Source: Spirogloea muscicola (Eukaryota > Streptophyta > Zygnematophyceae > Spirogloeales > Spirogloeaceae). Taken from it: a DNA stretch of 64,000 nucleotides. How positions within the stretch are numbered: the first letter of the stretch is position 1; each line of letters begins with the position of its first letter. This document shows positions 33,946 through 56,750 of this stretch, in pieces. The notes beneath the pieces were generated by a model. The model did not search any database and was not told the origin of the DNA. It saw nothing but the letters and a program-made list of their open reading frames with translations. Both the position numbers and the translations under genes were made by a program. Where the stretch lies: contig WELB01000132.1 of assembly GCA_009602725.1 (NCBI GenBank), positions 306,892 through 370,891 on the forward strand, given 5' to 3'.

Positions 33946-34898
33946 AACGACTTCCAACTTCTCTGGCCGCTTCAAACATATATTCTTTCTTTGGAAGCGC
34001 TCTCAAGCCAAGCTTCAGCAGCAGCCACTGCCTTTGCTGTTATTGGGGTTCAGGTTCGGGTTCAGGGTTCACAATTGACGGCCACACCGTATTGGGTGAT
34101 GGTAGGTCCACGTTGGGGTTGACAAATGTAGGGGTTTTTGGTGCACATCCAAGCCCAGGAGAGTCGAGAAGGAGATTCAGACTGGAGAGATTCGAGATTT
34201 ATCTGCTTCCGTATCTGCCTCCACGGCTCAACGGCCAGCACGTAGCTGCGGGCGGGCGGGAGAAGCCGTGCCGGCAGCGTCACGTGGGCTTCGCTCAACA
34301 CTGCCGCCATGACCACCAATGCCCGCGCCGTCCGCACTCACCGCCGCATTCTGCGGTGCGCTGCCACGCGGCCGGCTCCGAAGCGCCCTAGCCGCAAGCT
34401 GGACGGCACGCGATTGCGCCACGTGGACGGCCGCGATGCGGTGCGCGCCCGGCGGTGGCACGACAGCTCGCTGTCCGCGGGGCCGGGGGGGGGGTCCTCT
34501 GCGGGCTTCCGGCGAGGCGGCAGCTCCGATGCGCCCGCGGCGTCTGCTCTGCAGACGGCAGTTTGGCGTCAATTGCATTGGCCCGCCCGTCGGCAGGCCA
34601 GGCCAGTCGGCCGCCGGTGCCCCGCAGAGGACGGCCGTCTGCCCGCCCTGCCCGCAGGGAGAAGACTTTTCCCGGTGCCCGCTGGCGGAGGGCAATGGGG
34701 TCGCCGAGATGTGCCTCCCCCCACCATCTGACGTGGCGTCATGTCAAATAAGGTGGAGGCTACGGGCAGCCCTGGGACATTTTCCTCTCTGCCCGCCGCC
34801 GTCGGACCAGAGGGCGACCCCCGCCCTCACTCCCGCGCCCCATCCCGCGCGGCGCGGTGCCATTACCGGGCGTCATCACCGCCGCCGCCGCCGGCGCG

Positions 34899-34930
<32 letters not shown>

Positions 34931-35088
34931 TGCTGCGGCTCAGAAGAGCTCGCTCGCAGCCGCCGTCGCCGCCCGCAGCGCCGCAGAGAGCGCCGCGAAC
35001 GCCGCGCGGGTGACGGAATGGGGGCACGGCGCGGCCGGCGGCCTGGCCTGGTCCTGTNGCTGGCGGCGGCGGCGGCGGCGGCGGCGGA

Positions 35089-38000
35089 ATGCCGACCGCG
35101 GCCGCGGGTTTGGCCAGAGCGGCGGCGGTCGTGCTCGTGCTGGCGGCGGCCTTGGCCTTTCCGGCGTGCGCAGAGGCCTTGACGCGGCCTCAGGACCTGG
35201 CCGCGCTCCAGGCCTTTGCCGGCAGGCTGACGAACCCCGGCGCGCTGCCATGGCCCGAGGACGCCGACCCCTGTGACGGCACGTACCTCGCCTACGTCCA
35301 CTGCGCGGCCGACCCGGCGTCCGACGGCCTGGACGCCGTCGTCGGCCTCTACCTGGACGACCTGGGCCTGGAGGGCACCGTGTCCGCTGCGCTCGGCAAC
35401 CTGACACTCCTCCAGGACTTGTACCTCGGCGGCAATGCTCTCGGCGGCGAGTTCCCCGCTCTCGGCTCAATGCCAACCCTCAAGGTTTGCAGCCATTACC
35501 ACCGCCAATCAGCATGATTGCCACTTGATCCCCATCGTCCTGCAGTGCATGGACTTTCTTGTGGCAAGAGCGCGGATCGTTCTTAGCGCCAGTAGCCGAA
35601 TCCTCACGAGACGAACTGGCTGGCAAGCGGCAGAGCGTGTTATGTCATATGACTGCACTGCATTACCTGCACTTCATGCATGAGAATTGGAGGAGCACTG
35701 ATTTGATTGGTATGCTGGTGCCGAGCAGAAGCTGGGGCTGCTGAGCAACCAATTCTCGTCGCTGGGCAAGGGCCTCTTCACAGGCCTGCCGAATTTGGAT
35801 GTGTGTATCTCACTTTGCAACATAACTTCCTGTTATCACTAGATTGCGCTAGTCTGCAAGATGAAGTCCCCACATCTTCTCTTTATTGAAGTTCTTGACT
35901 TTCAATCTTACGATCGTACGATCTTACGATTTCAATCGCACGATCGTACGAAACTTGTGGCTCAACGAGGAGCCGTCAACTTTGGAGCTCACAAATTCAA
36001 GGACGCTCCGCATCGTGCTCCCGCAGTACTTGGTCCTCCTCAACAATACCAACCTCGGCGGCGGGGCTGGTTTCCAGCTCCCGGACGACTTTGGGGCCCT
36101 CAGCCAGCTCACGGTCCTGGACCTCTCCAACACGTCACTCACAGGGCCCATCCCAGCGCTCCTCTTTGGCCTCAGCTCCCTCAGCAATGTCAGCCTTGCG
36201 CTCAATAGCCTCACTGGCGGCCTCTCAAGCAGCTTCGATGGCGCCCACTTTCCCAACCTCGTCTCCCTGCGGCTCAACAACAATAAAGTGAGACGAATCT
36301 TTCTGACTCCCGTCATACAACGATCTCAGCTTGAGAATTTGCTTTCTCAATCGGACAATTGTCGGTGTTTCTGTGCATCACACTGAAGTTTGTTGGTGGG
36401 CCCATGCTTAGTTGTGAACAGTGATTTGTTGTATCATGCGTGGTCCATCTCACGTGGTTATAATGTCCATATGTTGACTTGCGGTCACCACATGACCATC
36501 AAAGGCAAGCTTGGCCTATTTGCAGTTAAGCGGCCTCATCCCAAGCTCGCTGGCCACCATAAGCGGCCTCTACGAGCTTTTCTTGCATGGCAACGTTCTC
36601 ACTGGGCCCATCCCTCCGGCGCTAGGCCAGCTGGTCTCGCTCCAGTCCCTGATACTGGAGTACAACAACCTCGTGGGCCCTGTGCCTGGATTCATGTCAA
36701 GATATAATGCAGCTTACTATCTGACTGGAAATGGCTTCTGCGGTCTGGTTGGCCAGAGTTGCGCCACTGAGACCATGGCCCTCCTCACTTTTGCGAGTGC
36801 TGTAAATTACGATACTCAGCTATCCAGCTGGATCGGCAACAAACCGTGTGTTTGGAAGTACGTTGGCTGCAACAGTGCAGGCCATGTCACAAGGTTTTCT
36901 CCATCGCAGCTCGATCTGCAGGGGACCCTGAGGTAAGCAAACTTGAGAAGCCGGACGCAGTGGTGATGGCGAAGTTGATGTGCGCTCATGTCATGCTTGC
37001 ATGAGTGCAATCGGACAACTTGCAGGTCTGCAAGTCTGTGGTTGCTTGTCATACATTGTGATCTGCATCTTGCATCTCAAAGTAGATGTTGCAGAATGGT
37101 AAGCCTGCCATAAGATCCTATGGCACTTCAAACTCCACCAGCAGGCGCTTGTCAGTGCCAGAATTAGAGCAGGATCCTTTAGGATCGAGAGCTCTGGTCC
37201 AGATAGAAAATATATTTGTGCCTACGTTCAGCTGTCTATAAATTTCATGCTTCCACTGTAGATGTATGTTTCCAGTCGTGTATGATATTATTGATCCTTC
37301 TGCATGACGTTCTTTGCAGCCCGTCTCTGGCATCGCTCTCATATCTCATGTACCTCGACGTCTCCAACAACCGCCTCGCTGGCAGTGTCTCGCCACTGTT
37401 CACTCTGCTGCCGGAGCTGCTCGTCTTCAACGTTGCCAACAACAACCTTACCGGCGTGTTCCCGCTCTTCAATGCCACCCGAGTCGTTGTCACATACAGT
37501 GGCAACGGGTTCATCCTGCCCCCGAGCAGCCAGCCATCAGCTCCACCCATGACAACGCCGTCGCTAGCGCCGGTTGTGCCGAGCCTGCCGTCGGCGCCGC
37601 CATCTCCTGGCACGCCGTCCAGCCCGCCCTCGCCGTCCACCACGCCCAACAATGCCCCCGGCACACCCCCAGCTCCAGGCGCAGGGCCGCCCGGGCCGTC
37701 TGCCCCACCTGCGCCCGGTACTCCTTCGCCGACTCCCGGCTCTGGCTCGCCAAGCTCCAGCTCTCCTGCTGGGCCCTCGCCACCGGGCGTGCCCAGCTCG
37801 CCAGCTCCGCCTCCCCTGACATCGCCCAGTGGCAGCGGCGGAGCCTCCCCACTGCCAGGGCCAGCGTCTCCTCCCCCTGCCGCACAAGCTCCAGTCCCGA
37901 CTCCAGCCCCGTCTCCAGCAGCAAGCCCTGATCCTGGTCAAGGGGTTGGCGGCCGCTCCAGTGCGAGCTCCTCCATCCTGGTGGCAGCTATCGTCGTGCC

Positions 38001-40813
38001 GTCGATCGTCGTCGCTCTTTCCCTCGTCGTACTCTGTGTCATTCTACTGTGCAAGCGAAGAAGGCGGAACCATGGGCTCCGGAGGGTCTCAAGCCCCAGC
38101 AACTCGGCAGGCCTGAACAGCAAGGGCGGCTCCGCCAGCATGTCCAGCCGCTCCCTTATCGGCACTTCAGCGCTGGCACTGGCACCGCTGTCGGGCAGCC
38201 TCACCAAGTTCTCCATCACCACGCAGGACGACAATGCTGTCAGCTCGCCGGTCAACAGCGAGTACGGGTGAGCTAGCAGTAGTGCAGCCTCTTCAGATGT
38301 GGACTTACACTTGTGTCTGCGTGTCCTGAGAGTACTACACTATTTCTATCAAGCTTTGCAGGAGGCTTGTCAGCATTAGTACAGCTTGCTGCTCATACAT
38401 GAGGTGCTTAAGGTCTTATGGCTTAGCTCCACTGGATAACAGGGACATGTCAATAAAGCTTGAGGTCATCCAAGCAGCAACCAACAACTTTGCAGACCAA
38501 AACATAGTAGGCCGTGGAGGCTTTGGCACTGTATACTATGGTCTACTGCATGTAAGTCTCTGCCTCTTCTTTCTGCAGTCAGTGTCTTTGGCTTGTGCAG
38601 GACTGCAGGCAAAGGGCCTGCGCAAAACTTACATCATTATATGTGGTGGTAGAGTTGCAACATTCGATGTGAGCGTTGATTGGTTCTTGACTTCTTCCAG
38701 GATGGCACCAAGGTTGCCGTCAAGAGGATGGAAGCAGGCGCTCTGAGCCAGAAGGCTCTCAAGGAGTACGCTGCAGAGATCAGCGTCCTTGGAAAGCTGC
38801 GCCATAGACACCTGGTTGGGCTGCTTGGTTTCTGTGTCGACGGATTTGAGAGGCTACTTGTCTACGAATTCATGACACAGGTGACTGGCCACTATGCATC
38901 CTTGGTTCAAAAAAGGCCTTGAGCTACTCTTACGCCATCCCAGTCACAGGGGTTTGCTTGAAGTAGATGGCTCAGAGTGGTCATCGGCTCAACCAGGGCC
39001 ACCAGCTCTTCATATTGCTGTCTGCAGGCATTGTAAGGACGATAGTCCACCTGTGGGTTGGCTTTGCGCGGCGTGCATCCTTGTCCTTCCTGACTCTGCA
39101 TGACGTTTCCATGGACAGGGACCGCTGAGCAGACACCTCTTTGAGTACCGGAGGTGGAATCTGCAGCCCCTTGATTGGAGGACAAGAATATCGATTGCCC
39201 TGGATGTTGCTCGGGGCATTGACTACCTGCACTCCCTTGCATACAAGTCCTTCATTCACCGTGACCTCAAGGTATTGCAGGGTGTCTCAAGCGCATATGA
39301 GTGTAGTGTTGTGCACCAATAGGCAGCTACCACATCACTGGCTAGCTGCAATTTTCACCGCCTGTTTTCCTAATATGGTCAATGACTTGGCCGGCACTTA
39401 TATGAAATTCCAACATGACTTGAACACTGTGCAGACCAGTAGCTCGTTCTGGCAGTTGTCACATGATGAGGCAACATGCAGCTGATACTCTTATGTTTTT
39501 GTATGTTGGAGTGTCTGGCAGCCTTCCAACATACTTTTGGATGACTCCTTCCGAGCCAAGGTGTCCGACTTTGGCCTGGTGAAGCTGGCCCCAGAAGGAC
39601 TGCACTCTATTGAGACACGGATTGCGGGAACTTTTGGATATCTCGCGCCAGAGTATGCAGGTATGCGATGTACAGGATGTATAATCTGCCTTCATTTGCG
39701 ATAAGATGGTCACTGTGTGAACCTTACTGTCTGCAATCAGGGCACAGGAAGATAAGGTGTTCTCTTCTGTGGACACGTGCTTCTACTTTACATACTCACT
39801 AATGGGTTTGGCTTGGCTGTGTTGGGTGAATCTATTGCAGTGACTGGGAGGGTAACAGTCAAGTCAGACGTCTTCAGCTTTGGTGTCATCTTGATGGAGC
39901 TCCTGACCGGCAAGCGAGGCCTGGACGAGAGTGCCCCAGAAGAGAGCATGCACCTGGCCTCCTGGTTCCTGCCGATCATCCAAGACAGGGCGGCAGTTCT
40001 GCAGGTTCGCAAACATTGCCGAAAATTGCCTCATGCGTTTGCAGTTTGCTTGGACCCACTTCCACGGCACTTGCTGTCAGTGGGACAGACATGTGTGTCT
40101 GCACAGACAGGTGCGAGGCAGTGTGACGTAGTTACAAATGCAGATGTTGTCTACTTAATTTGAGAAGAGTTGTCATGCAGGTGCTGGACCCATCTCTGAA
40201 TGTTGGGCGAGAGGCACTGGAGAGCATGTATCAGATTGCCGAGCTTGCGGGCCATTGCTGTGCCCGCGACCCGCGGCAGAGGCCCCAGATGAGCGATGCG
40301 GTGGCCCTTCTAACACCCCATGTACAACAGTGGAAGCCTCAGGTATGTCTGTTTCACATGATTGCGCAATGACTGACATTAACAGCTGGTTCTTTGTAAC
40401 CAAGTCCCTATTTTGGGTGCCACTCTGTCCACTATCTGCTTGTTGATGCAATGTAGGCTTGCCTGACAGGTACTGAGGACTGATTCTATCCTGTACTTAG
40501 ACAATACCATAATTGAGAGTGCCACGAGACCTGACAGGATGCTGTGCATTTGGTGAACTGAGAATGGTATACTCACATTCGACAGAGTGCAGGGAGTGCA
40601 GATTAATCTGCCAGTCGTCAATGTAGTGGAAACATTGTCATTATGTATCATAAATCGTACTGTGACAAAACCCTTGTGGCTGTCCAGGACCCTCTGGAGG
40701 ATGCCACAGGTGGCATTGACACCGGCATTAGCCTTGCGCAAGCGCTGCAGCAGTGGCAGGACATGGCAGAGGGCGACGAGCTGCCAGCCGCCTATGGAGG
40801 CTTTGGCTCCTGA
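35089..40813 (+). CDS. TMK-like leucine-rich-repeat receptor kinase
   Basis: Twelve exons (35089-35484, 35729-35800, 35892-36287, 36526-36932, 37320-38267, 38443-38551, 38701-38880, 39119-39271, 39522-39660, 39841-40004, 40181-40342, 40688-40813) join in phase to 1083 aa. The order is: signal peptide ([20 protein letters not shown]), N-terminal cysteine cap, LRRs, a non-LRR island with the TMK pattern ([11 protein letters not shown], then [16 protein letters not shown]), two more LRRs, a Pro/Ser-rich linker of about 130 residues, a transmembrane helix ([20 protein letters not shown]) and a kinase. Catalytic residues are intact: [57 protein letters not shown] and the tail [10 protein letters not shown] closely match Arabidopsis TMK1-4, which transmit auxin signals at the plasma membrane. 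An auxin role here is inference only. Exon 6 could instead start at 38362, also in frame. The boundary of exon 3 is doubtful. Confidence 0.9.
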
Positions 40814-42383
40814 ACTCGATGACCAGTCCTGCCCCAGAGTGGGACAGTCTTCACTCAAGAATGTCTCCCATCTACATACTTGTCCATGTTTCGTAGCCAG
40901 GTGCTACCTGCACTGGCGGGCTCGAGCTCGAGCCAAAGCTCGTAGAGTATTTGACCATGGACAATCTCACTTCCTCAAAGGCCCCACCCCTGCCCCTGGA
41001 CGATCGAGCCTAGCTTCTCCACTTACAAGCCAATCTCAGAACCGTGGACAGAAGATGAAGCCATTTGCGCTTCTGCCTTCTCAAGAACTCGCCTCTGCCC
41101 CCTTGCAGGGGGCGAACCTAACCAGGTGTGTGTGTGTGTGTGTGTGTGCGTGTAGCGCCCACTTACTTTCTGGATCTCCAGGTTTCTGGCCTTCGCTCTG
41201 CCGATGAGGGTGGAGAGGAGTCTCTTACCAGAACGTGACATTTCTTGTGACTAAATAGTGATGGTTAGCTGGCTCACTCAACTCTGACGTCATATGTGAC
41301 ATGGAGGGATGTGTACAGCATGCAAAGCAGTGCACATCCTTTGACTACACAAGGGCGGACTTGGCCATGAGCATAGCTTGTCGGTCGAAGCAAGCCTTGG
41401 AGTCAGCAGTGTCCGAGTCTGGTTGGACTAATCGGATGGACTCACCACAAGAGATTACACACTAGGCAGGAGAAGATACACCTCACACGATTGGTGGCGA
41501 AGGTCCAAAGAGGAGGCATAGGGGAGCGTGCAAGGAGCTACGTGCCTGCTTCTTTGTGTTTTTAATGTGAGGAGGCATAGGGGAGCGTGCAAGGAGCTAC
41601 GCGCCTGCTTCTGTGTTTTTAATGTTTCTTTAGCAGACCATCTTTTACCGTTCATCAATTGACATGCTGCAGCTGCTGTTGCTTAAGCATAGGCTATATT
41701 CGTGGTCACTTATGGTGCATACGAGCTGATCTTGACCAGGACAAGCGTGGGAGGATAAGCTCAATAAGTCACCCCAGCAGCAAATGGCCCCCAACGCAGC
41801 AGCATGAGGGCTGGTGAGCAGGTTTATTGACTTCTCATCAACTCTTCGCATCTGACTCAAGCCACTCAGCTAATGGTTACTGCTGGACTGCTGCCCCACA
41901 CTTACTAACAAGGTAGCAAACACTCACTGTACAATTTCCGTAAATCATGGACTACTTGTACGACATATCATTGCAACACAAGGGGGATATAGGAATACCT
42001 AGTGAGCTCAGACAAGGCTCTTGAAGATTGTCAAAACCTCATCTCAGCCACTACACTTATGTTCCTGCCAATATTCGTGTGATTGCACAATACACCAGCC
42101 TAACCCCCTATCCGTACATGGCACAGAGCCATTCTGCTTCTGTCAGAGATGTCAAGAGGCGTGAAAGACCAACAAATGTAAACGTGGTCTAGAGTACAAT
42201 GCTTCCGGGTAGGACTAGCTAATAGGTTCCAGGAGTACAGGCCAATGGCCAAGTCTACACTGAGGGAGGTCAACCTACAAGCGCATGAGCTATGGGGCTA
42301 ATTGAAAGCGTCGGCTGCTTAGCTTGCCTACCACTGCAGCAGGCACATGCTTTGCACTACCTACACTGGGAGCTGCCTGAAGC
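40814..42383. other. Convergent intergenic region with GT microsatellite and a tandem duplication
   Basis: It lies between the 3' ends of the TMK-like gene and PRP8. A (GT)n tract spans about 41126-41152. A 59-bp unit (starting GAGGAGGCATAGGGGAGCGT) is duplicated in tandem at 41510-41568 and 41569-41625. I see no gene. Confidence 0.6.
41510..41625. repeat. Tandem duplication of a 59-bp unit
   Basis: Two copies differ by one substitution and a two-base indel, so the duplication is recent. Confidence 0.85.
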
Positions 42384-53853
<11,470 letters not shown>

Positions 53854-53949
53854 CTCCTCCGGGGTCAACGGCGGGGCCGCCGGCGGCGGCGCGGCCAGGG
53901 GGGGCTGCGCGGCGGCTAGGGGCGGCGGCGGCGGAAGCAGTGGCGGGGC

Positions 53950-53969
53950 AGATCGGAAGAGCGTCGTAN
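53950..53969 (+). other. Illumina adapter remnant beside a single N
   Basis: The sequence AGATCGGAAGAGCGTCGT at 53950-53967 is the start of the standard TruSeq adapter read-through, followed by one more base and an N at 53969. It lies in the first exon or 5' UTR region of PRP8. The bases are not genomic. Confidence 0.92.
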
Positions 53970-55844
53970 GAGAGGCGGCCGCTGCCGCCAAGCCCTCGCA
54001 GGCGCACTCCGCCTCGGAGCTCGCGCCGCGACCCCCGCGCCTGAGGCGGCGGCAGCGGCGGCGGCGGCGGCGGCGGCGGCTGCGGCTGCGGCTGCGGGGG
54101 TCGCGGGGGGTCGTAGCTCGGGAATCGGTGACTGGGACTTGGTGAGACAAGGGTTTCAGTGGCTCCCCCCAGCATACCCCGCCCCCCCCTCCCGTAAGGG
54201 CGACCACGTATCCGTCAGTGTGTAGATTGTACCAACCAAAGGCAGTAGTAGCCTATGTGTCTCCACGTTACCCCCCCCTTTGCCAGTGGTGACAAAGCTG
54301 CTTATTACTCCACTACCTCTCCCAACCCCTCCCCCCCGCCGCCGCCGCAGCCCCCGCCAGCGCCTCAGGTTGCTCAGCCTGTTGAGGTGCGCGGCGCGGG
54401 CTCCGCGGCGGCGTGCGCCTTCGAGGCGGACACTCGTGCAAGCCCCGCGTTAGTGGTCACCGGTGGTCTCTGAGCCCCCCCTCTCTGAGCCGTCATTTGT
54501 GCACTTCGAGCCCTTCGTTGCTGTTGCTGCAGCAGCCGCCGCGGCGGAGCGCGGGCGCGGTGAACGGCGAGGGTAGGCCGCGGCGGGCGGCTGTGCCTGG
54601 TGCTCCAATGTACGCGCGTTGTTTCCGGGGCTCGCGCAGCGCTGAGACGGGGCGCAGGGGCGCGGGCCGTCCTCCTTTGTGGCGGCTCTAGCTGCGCTGC
54701 TCTGCCCGCGCAGCATCCTCCGAAGCGCTCGTGGCGGCGTGCTGCATAGTTTTTGGCAGGCCCAGACAGGTCTGTCGCGTTGAACGGCGTCGAGCAGCCG
54801 CCAGCGGCGGCGGCTTTGTGCCAGCATCCTGAGCGACTTAGGGCAGAGAGGGCCACGGTGGTGAGCTCGCTTTTTGAATGCCAAGGTTGCCTTGAACGCA
54901 GCGCCTGAGTGCCAAGCTGCAAAAGGTCGTCCTTGCTATGCGCCCCTTGCTGCCCACAGTCGTGGACTGCGGCCTCCAACCCCTTGCTTTCTTGTCGGCC
55001 TAATGTCTACAGCAAGTTGTCCAACTGTTGGCTCTTGCTGGAGCCATGTTATAGAGAAGAGCGACCTTAACAGCCTTAACCTAACCGTAAAGTTCGAATG
55101 TCATTGCTATCATGTTCTGGTAATCTTACTACAGTCTGATAGCCTCTGCTAGTCTGCCAGGTGAAGTGCCATCTGTAATATGACCGGTCTGCAGCATTGC
55201 CGGGGGGTTGAGTTTGGTTGTGCAGGATGACGCATGTGGCTACTGATAAGTGCATCTGCTTATGAGTTGATCAATGTATGTAGAGGGAAAGTTTGTGTGG
55301 CAGTGCCCCTGCGAAGTTGCTCCTGGCTAGGGCCAACTTGAGCGCAGTCTTTGACCCAGCTAAAATTCATGTGCAGCGTGACAGCATCTAGAGTGCTGAG
55401 AGAACTGGCTTTGCTCCCGTCAAGATGCAGGAAGTGTGGCCCTGGATTGCACATCTATGGAGGCTATTACCGTACCTCTTTGCGAACAAGTTGCTTGCAG
55501 TGTAAGCTTAGTACAATTTGTCTCGCCTTTGTGCATGGCTAGTCAGCTTTGCATGTCTATGCAGCTGATATTCTGGAAGTCTTACTAGGACCAGGCTTTA
55601 TCCAGGCTTGAGGGGTGGCCTTGTGAGCTTGAGGTGCAAAACGTTGTACTTGGAATATGCAACTTATAGTAATAAACGCTTAAGTTGTATTATGCATCGC
55701 CTGACCAGCTGAGCTGTTTGCCAAGATGCACCTCTGATATACCTCTCTGAAAGACCTTGCAGCAAGCTGGGGACTTTTGAATCTGGACCAATTGAGAGCC
55801 GGGAAAGAAGTAGCTCTTTCAAAGAAAGTGCTCGCCCACAGAGG

Positions 55845-56750
55845 GTAGGGGCTGGGAAAGAGAAGTGGCTCTCCCAATGGGGGCAAGGGCTGTGAGAAGC
55901 CAGCCCGAAAAGAATTGACAAGGTTTGAACAGGGGCCAAATTACGAAGGGGCCAGAAGCACAAACTCAAACCTGGGGTAGGATGAATCACTCAATAGCAA
56001 TGAGTGAGGAGCCCCAAATCCGACAGACTAGCTAGCGGAAAACTATCCCCCTGACGAAAGCCAGAGGTAGCAGCTCGGAGAGAAGAATTGGCTCTCCCAA
56101 TGGGGGCAAGGGCTGTGAGAAGCCAGCCCGAAAAGAATTGACAAGGTTCGAAGTGGCCAAAGTACGAGTTAAGCAGCGACTGCGGGGCCTTAAGAGGCTA
56201 TAGCAGAACGGGGGAGGATGGACCACTCGGTAGTTACGAGTGAGGAGCCTCACATCCAACAGACTAGCTGCCGGGAAACTATCCCCCTGACGAAAGCCTG
56301 AGGCCGCAGCGAGAGCACGGCCAGCACGCAGATGCGAGGCGTGGGCCATGGACCGCTGGAGGGAGACGGAGAAGCGCATACGACGCATCGGAAAGGCCAG
56401 CCCAAAAAGAATGGACAAGGTCCAAAGAGCCAAAGAGTGCCGAAAAACCACACAGCTTGACACTACACGACTGCAGATAGAAGAAGTGGCTCTCCCAATG
56501 GGGCCAAGGGCTGGTGAAAAGCCAGCCCGAAAGAATTGACAAAGGTTTGAAGGGGCCACAATGACGGAGGAGCCTGAAAATGCTATGTCAGAACGGGTGG
56601 AGGGTGAAGCCCAGTACCCGCAAGTGAGCAGCAGCAAGTCCGAGTGACTCGTAGCTGGGAAGCTATCGCCTCTGGATCTCGGCGGAGTGCCTCTTTCCCG
56701 GCAGCTGTTGTTCACTCGTGGGTACTGAGCTTCCATCTGCATCGTCTACG
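55845..56750 (+). repeat. Tandem run of dispersed modular repeats, block A copies
   Basis: Three successive block A copies start near 55860, 56080 and 56485, each with GGCTCTCCCAATGGGG, a GGGCTG..CAGCCC-type hairpin and GAATTGACAAGG. The second continues into the 50-codon ORF module (minus strand, ATG at 56379), in which the stop codon is changed to CGA. Confidence 0.75.

Larger units (their letters stand above)
30343..35088. other. Intergenic block with dispersed repeats and short tandem duplications
   Basis: No host gene is supported. It contains the inverted partner of the 6.4-kb repeat (30649-30765), modular repeat copies (30940-31190, 31500-31600, 33210-33945) and tandem duplications at 32346-32500 and 33123-33174. 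A degenerate telomere-like patch is at 34048-34072. 34210-35088 is GC-rich, with a single N at 35058, and probably contains the promoter of the TMK-like gene. 31600-32340 and 32500-32940 show nothing I recognise. Confidence 0.5.

Noticed and set aside
34876-35476. Long Arg-rich and Pro-rich ORFs on both strands around the TMK start.
   Set aside because: They are shadows of GC-rich codons; only the plus frame from 35089 continues into a recognisable signal peptide and LRR cap.
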